NCBI GenBank assembly: GCA_020683205.1
Contig: CP085689.1
Span: 1,798,001-1,862,000 of the forward strand
DNA length: 64,000 bases
Direction: 5' to 3'
Origin: Lentisphaerae bacterium WC36
Lineage (GTDB): Bacteria; Verrucomicrobiota; Lentisphaeria; Victivallales; SZUA-371
Every line of letters begins with the position of its first letter. Position 1 is the stretch's first letter. Both the position numbers and the translations under genes were made by a program. The notes under the pieces were generated by a model. The model was given only the letters and a program-made list of their open reading frames with translations. It did no database searches and had not been told where the DNA came from. Positions 38,169 to 48,573 of this stretch are shown here, one piece after another.

Positions 38169-38248
38169 GCTATTTTCATTCTTGATTATTAATTAAAAAC
38201 TATTATTTTATAGTATAACAGCAAACAAAATAAAGAAGGAATTTATTT

Positions 38249-38473
38249 ATGAAATATGAAATTTTAAGCGGATTTTTACTATTAACATCAGGCATCTTAT
38301 ACGTAACAAAATATATTTCTGCAGCTATTTTTATGAGCGGAAGAACTACTTGGAGTCCGAGAATATACGACTATTCACTTCAATGTATTGGCTACAATCT
38401 AAATATTGCTTCAGTTATTGCCTTAATTGCTGGATTATTTTTATTTTTTCTTAGCATACCTCCAAAAAAATGA
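38249..38473 (+). CDS. Small two-span membrane protein
   Basis: 74-residue protein with two hydrophobic segments, ILSGFLLLTSGILYVTKYIS (about 5-24) and IASVIALIAGLFLFFLSIP (about 53-71), joined by a polar loop with GRTTWSPRIYDYS. AAGGAA lies about eight bases before the ATG. No family recognised; the ribosome site and regular membrane pattern argue that it is a real gene. Confidence 0.6.
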   Translation: MKYEILSGFLLLTSGILYVTKYISAAIFMSGRTTWSPRIYDYSLQCIGYNLNIASVIALIAGLFLFFLSIPPKK

Positions 38474-38931
38474 ATCAATGTTACGACATAATTATAAAAT
38501 ATTTCTAGTTATTACACTTAATTTAATGCTGGATTTTGAATTTCATTTCATGGTTAGCCCTTAAGTTTTAACCATCATCATATCCTATAATGTTATAATT
38601 ATTTTTCAATATTTGTGATTAGGTTTCTTCTGCAGTTGTTTTTGACTTTTGCTGTAAATTATCAACTACATTTTCTAAACATTCGTAAGCAACAATATAA
38701 GGCTTAAACGTTTAGCGACAATCATTAACTTTATTTTTAAAACGCATAAAAATCAAACTGGTAATTTTTTAACTCTTCCTGTAATTGCTAAATTTAAGTG
38801 AAAAATAAAATCATTTTAGAAGGTAATTTTTAGCACTTTGAAATTCCAAATTGTACATATTCATATTCTTTAACCTCGAAAATTAGTGCCAAAATCACCC
38901 AATTTATACGTAAAACCTTTATCTTAGTATA
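38474..38931. other. AT-rich intergenic region
   Basis: About 460 bases between two converging genes. No ORF, RNA gene or clear hairpin terminator recognised. Confidence 0.45.
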
Positions 38932-40278
38932 TTAATTATAAGTAGAATTTTCTTTGGTAAATTGTGCTCCAACTTCTTTTAGACGTTGTTGTAAAAGTTT
39001 TTTTAATTTAGAAGTTAATTCACTGTCACTTTTTGCCAAATTTTTACTTTCTGAAATATCTAAGCTCAAGTCATATAATTCAACACTTTTGTCCTCTGGA
39101 TTATAAATTAATTTATAATTACCATCAATTATTGCCGATTGCGGTTTTTGACGAGGTCCTTTTCCATAATGAGGGAAATGAAAAAGCAAAGGCTTACTTC
39201 GTTTAATATTGCCATTGCTTAAAATTAAAGGCTTAAGACTTACTCCTTCAATATTTTCAGGCAATTTTGTTATTTTTGCTAATTGGCAAATTGTAGGTAA
39301 AAGGTCATAGCCAATGACTTTTTCACGGCAAATTCTATTTTTAGAAATTTCAGGTCCACAAATAATCATTGGCACTCGTATTCCTCCCTCATAAAATGAT
39401 CCTTTTCCACCCCGCAACGGAAAATTAGTCTTTCTTCCTGTAGCTTTTTTCCCTGCACCATTATCGGACATAAAAATAATATAAGTATTGTCAGCAATTC
39501 CCAGTTCTTTAATTTTATCTAAAACCATTCCAACGCTAGTATCAAAATCTTTTGTCATCGCAGCAAATTTTTCATTATTATGACAATTGCCCTTTTGCCA
39601 TTTCTCAACAGCATGTAAGGTTTCATTTCTACAGGCAATAGGCTCATGAACAGCATAATGAGAAAGTTGAACATAAAATGGTTTGTTTGCTTTTACATTT
39701 TTAGCCATAAATTCTTCTGCACGTTGCGTAATACCAAATATATCCTTGGGATTGTTTTCTTCAAAATTACTATTTGGGGCATTAGAAGTATTCCCATCGC
39801 TAATTTCAAAACCATGCTGTTCTGGTCCTCCACCATTTAAGTGCCATTTTCCAAAGTGAGCACAAACATAACCTTTACTTTTTAGCAACTCAGGAATAGT
39901 TATTTCTGATTCAGGGAATTCACTTATGTGCTGAGGAGCAATAAGTTTTCTGGAACCTGAATTTTTCTTTGGTCGTCCTGGCGTTGTTATATGAAGTTGT
40001 GCAGGACTTTTTCCTGTTAAAATGCTAGCTCGGCTTGGGCTACACAAAGCTGCTGGGGAGTACGCGTTAGAAAAACGTACTCCATTTGATGCTAATTTTT
40101 CTAAATTTGGAGTCTGATAATAATCACTTATGGAATTTTTTATCTTATCATCCATTTGAACTGACGATCCAGTCCATCCCATATCATCAACAAGAATAAA
40201 AACAAAATTAGGATTTGAGGTTTGACCATTAATATTTAACGCAAGCATTCCAGTCAAAAATAATAATTTTTTTCTCAT
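38932..40278 (-). CDS. Type I sulfatase (arylsulfatase family), secreted
   Basis: Sulfate-ester hydrolase of 448 residues, probably acting on sulfated glycans outside the cytosol. The N-terminal MRKKLLFLTGMLALNINGQ is a signal peptide. Metal-binding Asp-Asp is at 31-32 (ILVDDMGW). The active-site signature is C79-S-P-S-R83 (LCSPSRASILTGK), whose Cys must be converted to formylglycine. FMSDNGAG supplies the later metal ligands. The gene overlaps the upstream DUF1566/EF-hand gene by four bases (ATGA), so the two are translationally coupled in a MarR-led operon. No convincing maturation enzyme is in the window: the three FGE-like domains lack the catalytic Cys. Confidence 0.93.
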   Translation of the reverse strand: MRKKLLFLTGMLALNINGQTSNPNFVFILVDDMGWTGSSVQMDDKIKNSISDYYQTPNLEKLASNGVRFSNAYSPAALCSPSRASILTGKSPAQLHITTPGRPKKNSGSRKLIAPQHISEFPESEITIPELLKSKGYVCAHFGKWHLNGGGPEQHGFEISDGNTSNAPNSNFEENNPKDIFGITQRAEEFMAKNVKANKPFYVQLSHYAVHEPIACRNETLHAVEKWQKGNCHNNEKFAAMTKDFDTSVGMVLDKIKELGIADNTYIIFMSDNGAGKKATGRKTNFPLRGGKGSFYEGGIRVPMIICGPEISKNRICREKVIGYDLLPTICQLAKITKLPENIEGVSLKPLILSNGNIKRSKPLLFHFPHYGKGPRQKPQSAIIDGNYKLIYNPEDKSVELYDLSLDISESKNLAKSDSELTSKLKKLLQQRLKEVGAQFTKENSTYN

Positions 40279-41732
40279 TTTATACCTCTACGTGAACGTG
40301 GGCGTCTTGATGAATTTGATGATGGCGGTTTTAGTTCATCTGAAGATAAACTTCCATCTTTGTTTTTGTCCATATGGTCAAAATGTTCAGCAGGTCCATC
40401 AAATTCAGAGCGCGATATTTTTCCATCATTATTTTTATCTAATCTATTAAAATGAGAATCTGCACCATTTTTATTTTGTTGATGAGATCTATTTGAACTT
40501 CCGTTTTGCACTTTTTCTAATGCTGGACCTTGTGTATTAATTGTTGAATTACCTCCTCGAACTAATCTCACATAATTCTTTATTCTAATAACATCTCCTT
40601 GAGGACCATGTCCATATGGGTAATTACTTGCATTACCAGATTTAGGGTCGCTGCGCTGAGCTCCAGCTCCATGAACATCCATCAAAGTTTTTCCTTTACC
40701 TGAACGCCTATCTTCCATGAATCCAAGTGCTTCACCAAAACAAATAGATACACCATTACTTGCGCCACGCGAATTAACATGTGTGGTGCTCGACCAATAA
40801 AACCCATAATTCTTTTTTCCACCTTCGTCCTTAATTACAGTACACTTAAAAACAGGATTTATTGCCGGAGAATTAGTTGATTGAAGACTTCTATTGTAAT
40901 CAACAATACTTTGAAGCTCTTTTGCATTCGGTAATCTCCAATCTGAATAACCTGCATAATTTGAATTTTCCGCATAATTTAATGCGTCTTTCCAATTCAA
41001 GGCTTTTTGGCTATCTTGTTGAGCCCACATCAAACCCGTCGCTTTATCAGAAACTATACCATTTTTATTAAAAACAAAGTTATTTTTTCCATAGTTTTTA
41101 TTTCCCCTTACATACATTACGTAATATTTTTTGTTACGACGACTTTGTGTAGGATAACCTTTAATACGTCCATCAGCTAAATTAACTCCAAACATAGTTT
41201 CGTTGCCACCCATTGTTTTTCCTTTATAAATGGTCGAAGTAGCATATTGCGAGTCAATAATACGTTCGTTACCAGAGCCATAGCTAAATTTAAAATACTT
41301 CGTGTTTATAAAAGGTTTATTTTTATTTGAAGGCGATGAATTTGGGTCAACATCTTTGCCATTAAAACAAATCAAAGAATATAATTCCTTAATCGTCGGC
41401 ATTCGCCAATCTGAATATCCTCCAGTACGACATTTTGTTGCTCCTTTTACTGCATCATAGTAACTTTTTTTACTACCTGGATCTCTTTGCCACATTAAGC
41501 CTGTGACTAAATCTGTTATCGTGCCATCATTGTTATTACGGTATTTAGGTTGATTTCCTTTATATTGAGCATCTTGTCCATAAAAACTACTATTTTTCTT
41601 AGGATATTTTATCTCTTTTTGATTATCATAACATCTTATTTGAGCTGTATCAACTATTGGGTAATTTAGTTTAGCATAGACCGAAAAAGTTGATAAAACA
41701 ACCCCAAAAATTAACATTTTTTTTGCTTTCAT
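40275..41732 (-). CDS. Secreted protein with two DUF1566 domains and C-terminal EF-hands
   Basis: 485-residue exported protein with signal peptide MKAKKMLIFGVVLSTFSVYA. It has two DUF1566 (Lcl C-terminal-like) domains, each with the pattern VTGLMWQ ... YSDWRMPTIKELYSL (about 60-225) or ATGLMWAQQ ... YSDWRLPNAKELQSI (about 230-400). The C-terminus carries two EF-hands, LDKNNDGKISRSEF and MDKNKDGSLSSDEL (about 430-465), and ends in a basic Arg/Ser tail. DUF1566 domains belong to a C-type-lectin-like/FGE-like fold and occur in surface proteins. It lies three bases after the MarR stop and overlaps the sulfatase start, so it may bind substrate or calcium for the sulfatase; that role is inference. 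Confidence 0.85.
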   Translation of the reverse strand: MKAKKMLIFGVVLSTFSVYAKLNYPIVDTAQIRCYDNQKEIKYPKKNSSFYGQDAQYKGNQPKYRNNNDGTITDLVTGLMWQRDPGSKKSYYDAVKGATKCRTGGYSDWRMPTIKELYSLICFNGKDVDPNSSPSNKNKPFINTKYFKFSYGSGNERIIDSQYATSTIYKGKTMGGNETMFGVNLADGRIKGYPTQSRRNKKYYVMYVRGNKNYGKNNFVFNKNGIVSDKATGLMWAQQDSQKALNWKDALNYAENSNYAGYSDWRLPNAKELQSIVDYNRSLQSTNSPAINPVFKCTVIKDEGGKKNYGFYWSSTTHVNSRGASNGVSICFGEALGFMEDRRSGKGKTLMDVHGAGAQRSDPKSGNASNYPYGHGPQGDVIRIKNYVRLVRGGNSTINTQGPALEKVQNGSSNRSHQQNKNGADSHFNRLDKNNDGKISRSEFDGPAEHFDHMDKNKDGSLSSDELKPPSSNSSRRPRSRRGIK

Positions 41733-41735
41733 TTT

Positions 41736-42212
41736 TTACTCCTCTGTTATAATAAATTTATTGCGTATTATTAATAAAAAATCGTTTATAATATCTACTT
41801 CTTCATCATCAAAATCCTTTTGTATTTCTGCTTCAATTTCAAGCCATATCTCATGAATTTTAGAAACCAAAGCTTCTCCTTTAGGTGTTAATGAAACATT
41901 AACAATTCTCATATTTTCTTTCGGTCGAATACGTGTTATAAACTGTTGAGTTTCCATCCTTTTAAGTAACTGAGTAGTTCCTGACCGTGAAAGATTTAAT
42001 TTTTTAACTAGTTCTTTTTGTGTTAGGCTGCCATTGACTAAAGCATTTAAAACTCTTGCTTGAGCATGTTGAAGATTATATTCACTCATTTTTTCACGAG
42101 TTTTGTCACGTAATATTTTTCCTATATGCATAAATAGGTGGTATAGACGTCCAGGAAAAACAGTAGCATCTTTTTCTAGACAAGGAATCATAAGTTTTTC
42201 TCTGCTTGCCAT
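41736..42212 (-). CDS. MarR family transcriptional regulator
   Basis: Winged-helix regulator of 158 residues heading the sulfatase operon. Helix-turn-helix LTQKELVKKLNLSRSGTTQL (about 80-99) and the wing RIRPKENMRIVNVSLTPKGE (about 107-126) are typical of MarR. AGGAT lies before the ATG. A 14-bp perfect palindrome at 42258-42271 in its promoter region is the likely operator, implying autoregulation together with the DUF1566 and sulfatase genes. The inducer is unknown. Confidence 0.92.
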   Translation of the reverse strand: MASREKLMIPCLEKDATVFPGRLYHLFMHIGKILRDKTREKMSEYNLQHAQARVLNALVNGSLTQKELVKKLNLSRSGTTQLLKRMETQQFITRIRPKENMRIVNVSLTPKGEALVSKIHEIWLEIEAEIQKDFDDEEVDIINDFLLIIRNKFIITEE

Positions 42213-42257
42213 AATATTTTATCCTGTATATTATTTTAAAATTACAATCAATTAACA

Positions 42258-42271
42258 GTTAATATATTAAC
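42258..42271. promoter_or_regulatory. Palindrome, probable MarR operator
   Basis: GTTAATATATTAAC is perfectly self-complementary and lies 46 bases upstream of the MarR start, within a cluster of further TTAAC motifs. MarR proteins bind AT-rich palindromes of this size over their own promoters. It could also influence the divergent surface-protein gene. Confidence 0.5.
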
Positions 42272-42492
42272 AATTTAACAAAAAGCAAGTTAACTTTGCA
42301 CTTTTTATTAGTAGCAATTCCTAAAAAACTTAAATAATCAATTATTTATTACATTTATTTAATGAATAGTTGATTATTTAACAAAAAAATATTTGTAAAA
42401 CTGCAAAAATAAAAATAATATATTAAAGCTTATTTTTTATTTAGGTCAATAAACTACGCAGTTTAATAAAATATTAGAAGGAGTATATATTA

Positions 42493-45400
42493 TAGACGGT
42501 CGGGAGTGGAACAACAACTTATGTTGAAGGAAATCAATCCGTAGGATATAAAACAGTACTTGAAGAAGATACACTAATTGTCAAAGGTACAGCAGAAAAC
42601 ATTACTGTTTATGGTACAATAAAAATTAACTATAATTATTCCGCAACATCTGGACCTAGATACGGTAGAGTAACCCATTTAGATGTTCAAGAAGGTGGTA
42701 CATTAATTAACAGTGGAAACTTACTTTGGGGTGAAGCTCACGGTGCAACAGTAACGCTTAATGGACCAGAAACGTCATATTTTAAATTTTATTCCTCTGA
42801 TGTAACTATTAGTAACGGGGAAATGAATGCTTGTTCTTTTTATGACTGCACCATTTCTATTAATACTTCCTCATCTAAATACAAAAGTTTATCTTTACGT
42901 AATTCTAATACTACGGTGCACCAAACAGCTAATAATACAGTTTTTTTCTTGTACGGGGGAACATTTGAGCTAAAAGATAATGTTAACATATCAAGCTTAG
43001 ATGTATATAATGGTGATATAATTTTATCAAATTCACATGTTGAAGATATAACCTTTTGGGATCAAGAAGAAAGTACAACTGCCAATATTACAGGTAGTGG
43101 AACAATTGGAAACATGTACTGCGCAAATAATTCAGAGGGTAATGTAAATGTTACAATTGATGGAGATTTCCAGCTAGAGGGTGGAGTTAATATTAGAAAT
43201 GTTACCTTCAATTCTTCTTCTACAATCAATTTAGATGGAGAGGATGACTCACTCTACTTAAGAGGAAACAATACTATCCTCAATTCTGAAATTAACTTAT
43301 CAAATGGTACAGATTTATTTATTTCTGGAGCTTTAAATAATCTAGATGGTATAACAATTAGTAATGGTGGCGGACTATACTTTGATAACATTTATAGCGG
43401 TTATGAGCAACCTATCCTAGTTGATATAAATGGTGTTACGACTGATAAATATATGGTACGTTTAAGTAATTTTGATTATGCAGAATATAAACTTGCTGGT
43501 AATGCAAATTCTTTTGATAAAGAAGTCGTGTTAAAGTTGGATAATCAGGTCAAAGAAACTTTGTCTGTGGGAGACACTTATTTAAGAAATGGCAAAGATG
43601 TTGAATTAGTTATTAAAGATAATATTTTAACTTTAGAAATTTCTGAAAACCTTTTTGATAATGTTGAAGATGGTGATCTAATATTGTGGACAATGGATGA
43701 GGGAGCCCCACTTGTTGATTACTACATATTTTCTATGTCAAAATATGAGGATTTTTCAAAATCAAGAACTGAAACCATAACTAGCAATATGACCAAGGCT
43801 GTTGATACAAACCAATTTTTTTCAAAAACTGGTGCATATTATTATAAAATTGAAGCATTTGATAGTGATGGAAGTTTAATTGAAACTTATAAATCTGTAA
43901 CATACCATGAGGGACTTTCATATTTTACTCTCATTGAAGGAGACCGAGCAACAGGAGAGAAAGCCGTTGGAACTGAAGGAATTGGTATTTATATTGAAGT
44001 TAATAATAAAGGAGAATTGGTAAGCTCAAACTATGATACAAATGTGCGCATAGATGTCTCTAATAATAGCAGTATAACTTATTCAACATTAGATAATAAC
44101 TGCAACGTCTATCTATATCACAATAGCTCTGCAAGCAATCTCAAAATTTTAAACTCTTGCTCAATTAGAACAGACAAAACGTCCTCAGCTTCTTCAATTG
44201 AATTATCTGGAGAATATGATTATTGGACTAATGATGCCCGTGCTTCATTTATTTGTTCTGGCAATGCAAACGATATTTTAATTAAAGTTGGGTTTGCTCA
44301 TTTTAAAGATGAAGGCAACGTAAATGGTGTTACAATAACTGGGTGGAAATCATATGCTAAATTCGAAGATGTCACCGCAAGCAATATAAATATTAATAGT
44401 TCGAGTGATGCATTTTTTAAAGGTAAAACAAATGCACAACAAATAACCTCTAACAATGCTAACATTTATATATCTGAACAGGCTCATATTTCGGATATAA
44501 ATGTGGACAATAGCCAAATAGAAATAATTGATTATGCTGAAATTTCAGATTTAAATATTTTAAATAGTGACAGTCTATATCTAGAAGATAACTCTAGTAT
44601 TACAAATATAAATACCAGTGAAAGTACATTATTTTTTAAAAATAATTCAAAAGTAACTAATCTAGATTCTTCAAATAGCACTATTTATTTGAAAGATAAC
44701 GCTTCATTAGATGGCGCCAAATTAAAAAATAATTCACTTCTAAAAGTATATAACACTAAAGTAAAGGGTCTATTATACGTTGAAGATAGTTCTATAGAAA
44801 CAGCTAACGATTATGGAAATAATCATTATTTAAAAAAAGTTGAAGGAGATATTTTATTAACAAATAATGCTGATCTAAGTCAATCTGTGATTAACTTATA
44901 TGATAACTCAAGCATAGTCATTAATGGCGAACATAATAAATTTGGTAAAGTTAATTTCAAAGGTAATGGTTTTATTAATTTTGATATTACCTCAATTGAT
45001 GAAACTTCAACGAATTTTATGATTGATGGATTTTCTCAAGGATACGATGAAATAGAAAGAGTTGGGTTAGTAATAGATGGTAATATTGAATATGGAACGT
45101 ATGAATTAGCAAGTGGTATTAATGAAAATAATGATTACTTTGAATATAGTTCGCTTTATGTATTTGATGATTATGGTAATGAACTAGGTTCTTTATCGTT
45201 AAATACAAATTATAGTTCTAGTCAAAGAACATATGACCTTTATTTAGATGATGGTAGCGTTAAATTAAACGTGCGTGAGGATTTATCTGTTTCATCGCCC
45301 TACTCTCTTCAATATGATGATAAATGTATTTGGCAACATGGTGGAGATGAATCAGGAATAAAAAAATACATTTTAGAATATTCAAAAAATGCTGATTTTA

Positions 45401-48400
45401 GTGGCGAATCCGTTACTATTGATTGTTCTGATAATTATTGCTATGGCAGATCTATATATGGAAGCTATTATGTTAGAGTAAAAGCCATTGATAATGCTGA
45501 CAATGAAAGCGATTGGAGCGAATCTAAGTTTATGAATTTTGAAGATAACCAAGCTCCAACAACTGTTACAGATATTAAATTAAATAATAAAAATGTTATA
45601 TCTTGGACTCCATCTGAAGATTCGATGACTGGGATGAAGGAGTATCAATTAGAGTATTCGAAATATTCAAACTTCAGTAATAGCAGCACTTATAAAAGTT
45701 CTTCAAACTCTTTTGACAGTCTTCAACTTTATGGGAATTATTACATTAGAATAAAAGCTATTGATAATGTTGGAAACGAAAGTGGTTGGAGCTCAAGCAC
45801 TAGATTAGGATTTCGTGATTTGATAAGCCCGGAAGTCCCACAAAATTTTTCCATCGACAATACTAATGTTTTATCGTGGAGTAAAGTAATAGATCAAGGA
45901 ATTGGATTTAAAAAATATATTTTTGAGTATTCAAAAAATTCTGATTTCAGCGGTAATTCAACATCTGTTGATCGTTTTTCTAACTTTTTTAATGGAGCTA
46001 ACATTTACGGAGATTATTATGTTAGAGTAAAAACCGTTGATTTTGCTAACAACGAAAGCGATTGGAGTGAAACAAGCGCCATCAACTTCAAAGATGTTAT
46101 AAACCCAGGAGAAGTCAAAAACTTCGATGTAAATGATAAAAATATTTTATCGTGGACACCAATAGAGGATTCAGGCTCTGGGGTTAAAGAGTATATTATC
46201 GAATGCTATAAAAATAATAATAAAACAACTTATATAACCACTTCAAATACCTTCGAAGCAAAAGAACTTTATGGCAACTATTATATAAAAATAATAACAG
46301 TAGACAATGCAGGCAATAAGAGTGATGGTAATTTCACTAAAATGCTTACTTTTAAAGATTTACTTAGTCCAGACAGCCCGCAGAATATCTCCGTAAATGA
46401 TAGTAATATTTTATCGTGGAGCCATATAACAGATCAAGGAACTGGATTAAATAAATATATTCTAGAATATTCTAAAAATGCTGATTTCAGTGATGCTTCA
46501 ACTATCATTAATTGTCACAACAATTTTTTTAATGGAACTAATTTATATGGGGATTATTACATCAGAGTAAAATCTGTTGATAATGTTGGCAATGAAAGTG
46601 ATTGGAGTGAAACCTCAAGTGTCTTTTTTAATGATATAGTAGCACCTGGAAAGCCATACAATTTAGAAATAATTAATGGTAATATTTTATCGTGGAAAAA
46701 ACCAAATGAATATGGTTCGGGATTGAAAGAATACATTCTCGAATATTCAAACCATGCTGACTTCAGTAACAAAAGCACTGTAATAGTAGACACCAACAGT
46801 TATAATATGAATGGAGTTGATCTTGAAAATCTATATGTACAAGTAACAGCTGTTGACTTTGCAGGAAACAAAAATATTTTAAATAAAAAAATAAAAGTTT
46901 CAAATAACAATAGCTTCGAGAATTCACATCAAATTGACATAAACCAAACAACCAATAGTTGGGTTGGATTTGGAGACGCGCTTGACGTGCATAAATTCAC
47001 GGTTGATACTGCGGGATGTTTTGAGATTGATCTGACGAACTTAGACTCGAAAACATACTTCAATTTATACAAAGCATACGATTATAAAGACACAACTCAT
47101 TACAAAAAAATCAAGGGAGCGAGTTCAAAAACAGATAAAAACACCGGTTTGACGGCTGCTGAAATCAAAAATTTACTGCTTGACAAGGGCGAATATTATG
47201 TTGAAGTAATCTCTGGCGATAAAGGAAAAGGGCGTTATGAAACTGATTATGACCTGAATATCAATGCGGATTATTTCCCAGATGCAACAGAGGATGAATT
47301 CAACTTTAAAACTGGCGTTGGCACTGCAAATGAATTAACTCTAAACGATGATGGCGATGTTACAACCAATGGTTGGGTTGGATTTGGAGACGCGCTTGAC
47401 GTGCATAAATTCACGGTTGATACTGCGGGATGTTTTGAGATTGATCTGACGAACTTAGACTCGAAAACATACTTCAATTTATACAAAGCATACGATTATA
47501 AAGACACAACTCGTTACAAAAAAATCAAGGGAGCGAGTTCAAAAACAGATAAAAACACCGGTTTGACGGCTGCTGAAATCAAAAATTTACTGCTTGACAA
47601 GGGCGAATATTATGTTGAAGTAATCTCTGGCGATAAAGGAAAAGGGCGTTATGAAACTGATTATGACCTGAATATCAATGCGGATTATTTCCCAGATGCA
47701 ACAGAGGATGAATTCAACTTTAAAACTGGCGTTGGCACTGCAAATGAATTAACTCTAAACGATAATGGCGATGTTACAACCAATGGTTGGGTTGGATTTG
47801 GAGACGCGCTTGACGTGCATAAATTCACGGTTGATACTGCGGGATGTTTTGAGATTGATCTGACGAACTTAGACTCGAAAACATACTTCAATTTATACAA
47901 AGCATACGATTATAAAGACACAACTCGTTACAAAAAAATCAAGGGAGCGAGTTCAAAAACAGATAAAAACACCGGTTTGACGGCTGCTGAAATCAAAAAT
48001 TTACTGCTTGACAAGGGCGAATATTATGTTGAAGTAATCTCTGGCGATAAAGGAAAAGGGCGTTATGAAACTGATTATGACCTGAATATCAATGCGGATT
48101 TCTACCCTACCACAAATAACTGGGAAAATGCCGTTCAAATAACTGAAGATGAATTTGGCACAACTGGAGATTTCTCAGAGATTATTGGTATGACAGATAA
48201 ACATGATTATTATAAATTCACTGGAGTATCGGGAGCATATAGTTTAGAAGTTACTCACTCTATTGAAAATATAAATGATGGAAATCTTGAGTTAACATTA
48301 TATCAAATTAAAGGAGGAAAATTTGTAAAAATTGCTTCTGATGATTTAGATACAATTACTAAACAAATTAAAATACCAGATAATGAAAATGGGGACTGGA

Positions 48401-48558
48401 CAACGGAAGCAGTTGAAGTCTGTCAGGCTTCCCTTGTAAATAAAGGTAGTAAAGAACATATATACTTAACTCCGGGAGCTGAATATTTAATTGATGTAGA
48501 ATATACGGGCAATAATCCTAACGAAAACCTTGAATATCATTTAACGGTAATGTCTTAA
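42493..48558 (+). CDS. Giant repeat-rich surface protein, probable type I secretion substrate; start codon disrupted
   Basis: Very large Asn/Ser-rich, Cys-poor protein, probably a surface adhesin. The frame is open from 42496 (TVGSGTTTYVEGNQS...), but the first in-frame ATG is 42823, giving 1911 residues. AAGGAG at 42478-42483 is correctly placed for an ATG at 42492, where the sequence reads ATAG; removing A42494 would restore ATG plus 109 residues. The first half (to about 45200) has short beta-helix-like repeats (..NSSITNINTSES..). One fibronectin-III-like unit lies near 43650-43910 and six more at about 45290-46900, each with LSW, LEYSKNADFS and YYIRVKAVDNAGNES. Three 138-residue repeats (46960-48100) and a pre-peptidase-like C-terminal domain follow. 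No signal peptide; the secretion ABC transporter and fusion protein follow directly. Confidence 0.85.
46960..48100 (+). repeat. 414-bp near-identical tandem repeats inside the surface-protein gene
   Basis: Copies begin at 46960, 47374 and 47788 with an exact 414-base (138-codon) period; the third is cut short after about 313 bases. I found only a few differences, such as a CAT-to-CGT change (His to Arg) between copies 1 and 2 and GAT-to-AAT in the linker between copies 2 and 3. Each unit encodes a PPC-like domain beginning WVGFGDALDVHKFTVDTAGC. Such identity implies recent duplication or ongoing homogenisation. The period keeps the reading frame, so copy number can change without breaking the protein. 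Confidence 0.95.
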
Positions 48559-48573
48559 TAAAAAGTAGTAATT

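Noticed and set aside
42823-48558. RTX toxin
   Set aside because: No GGxGxDxxx nonapeptide repeats; the C-terminal repeats are PPC-like, so only the secretion route resembles RTX proteins.
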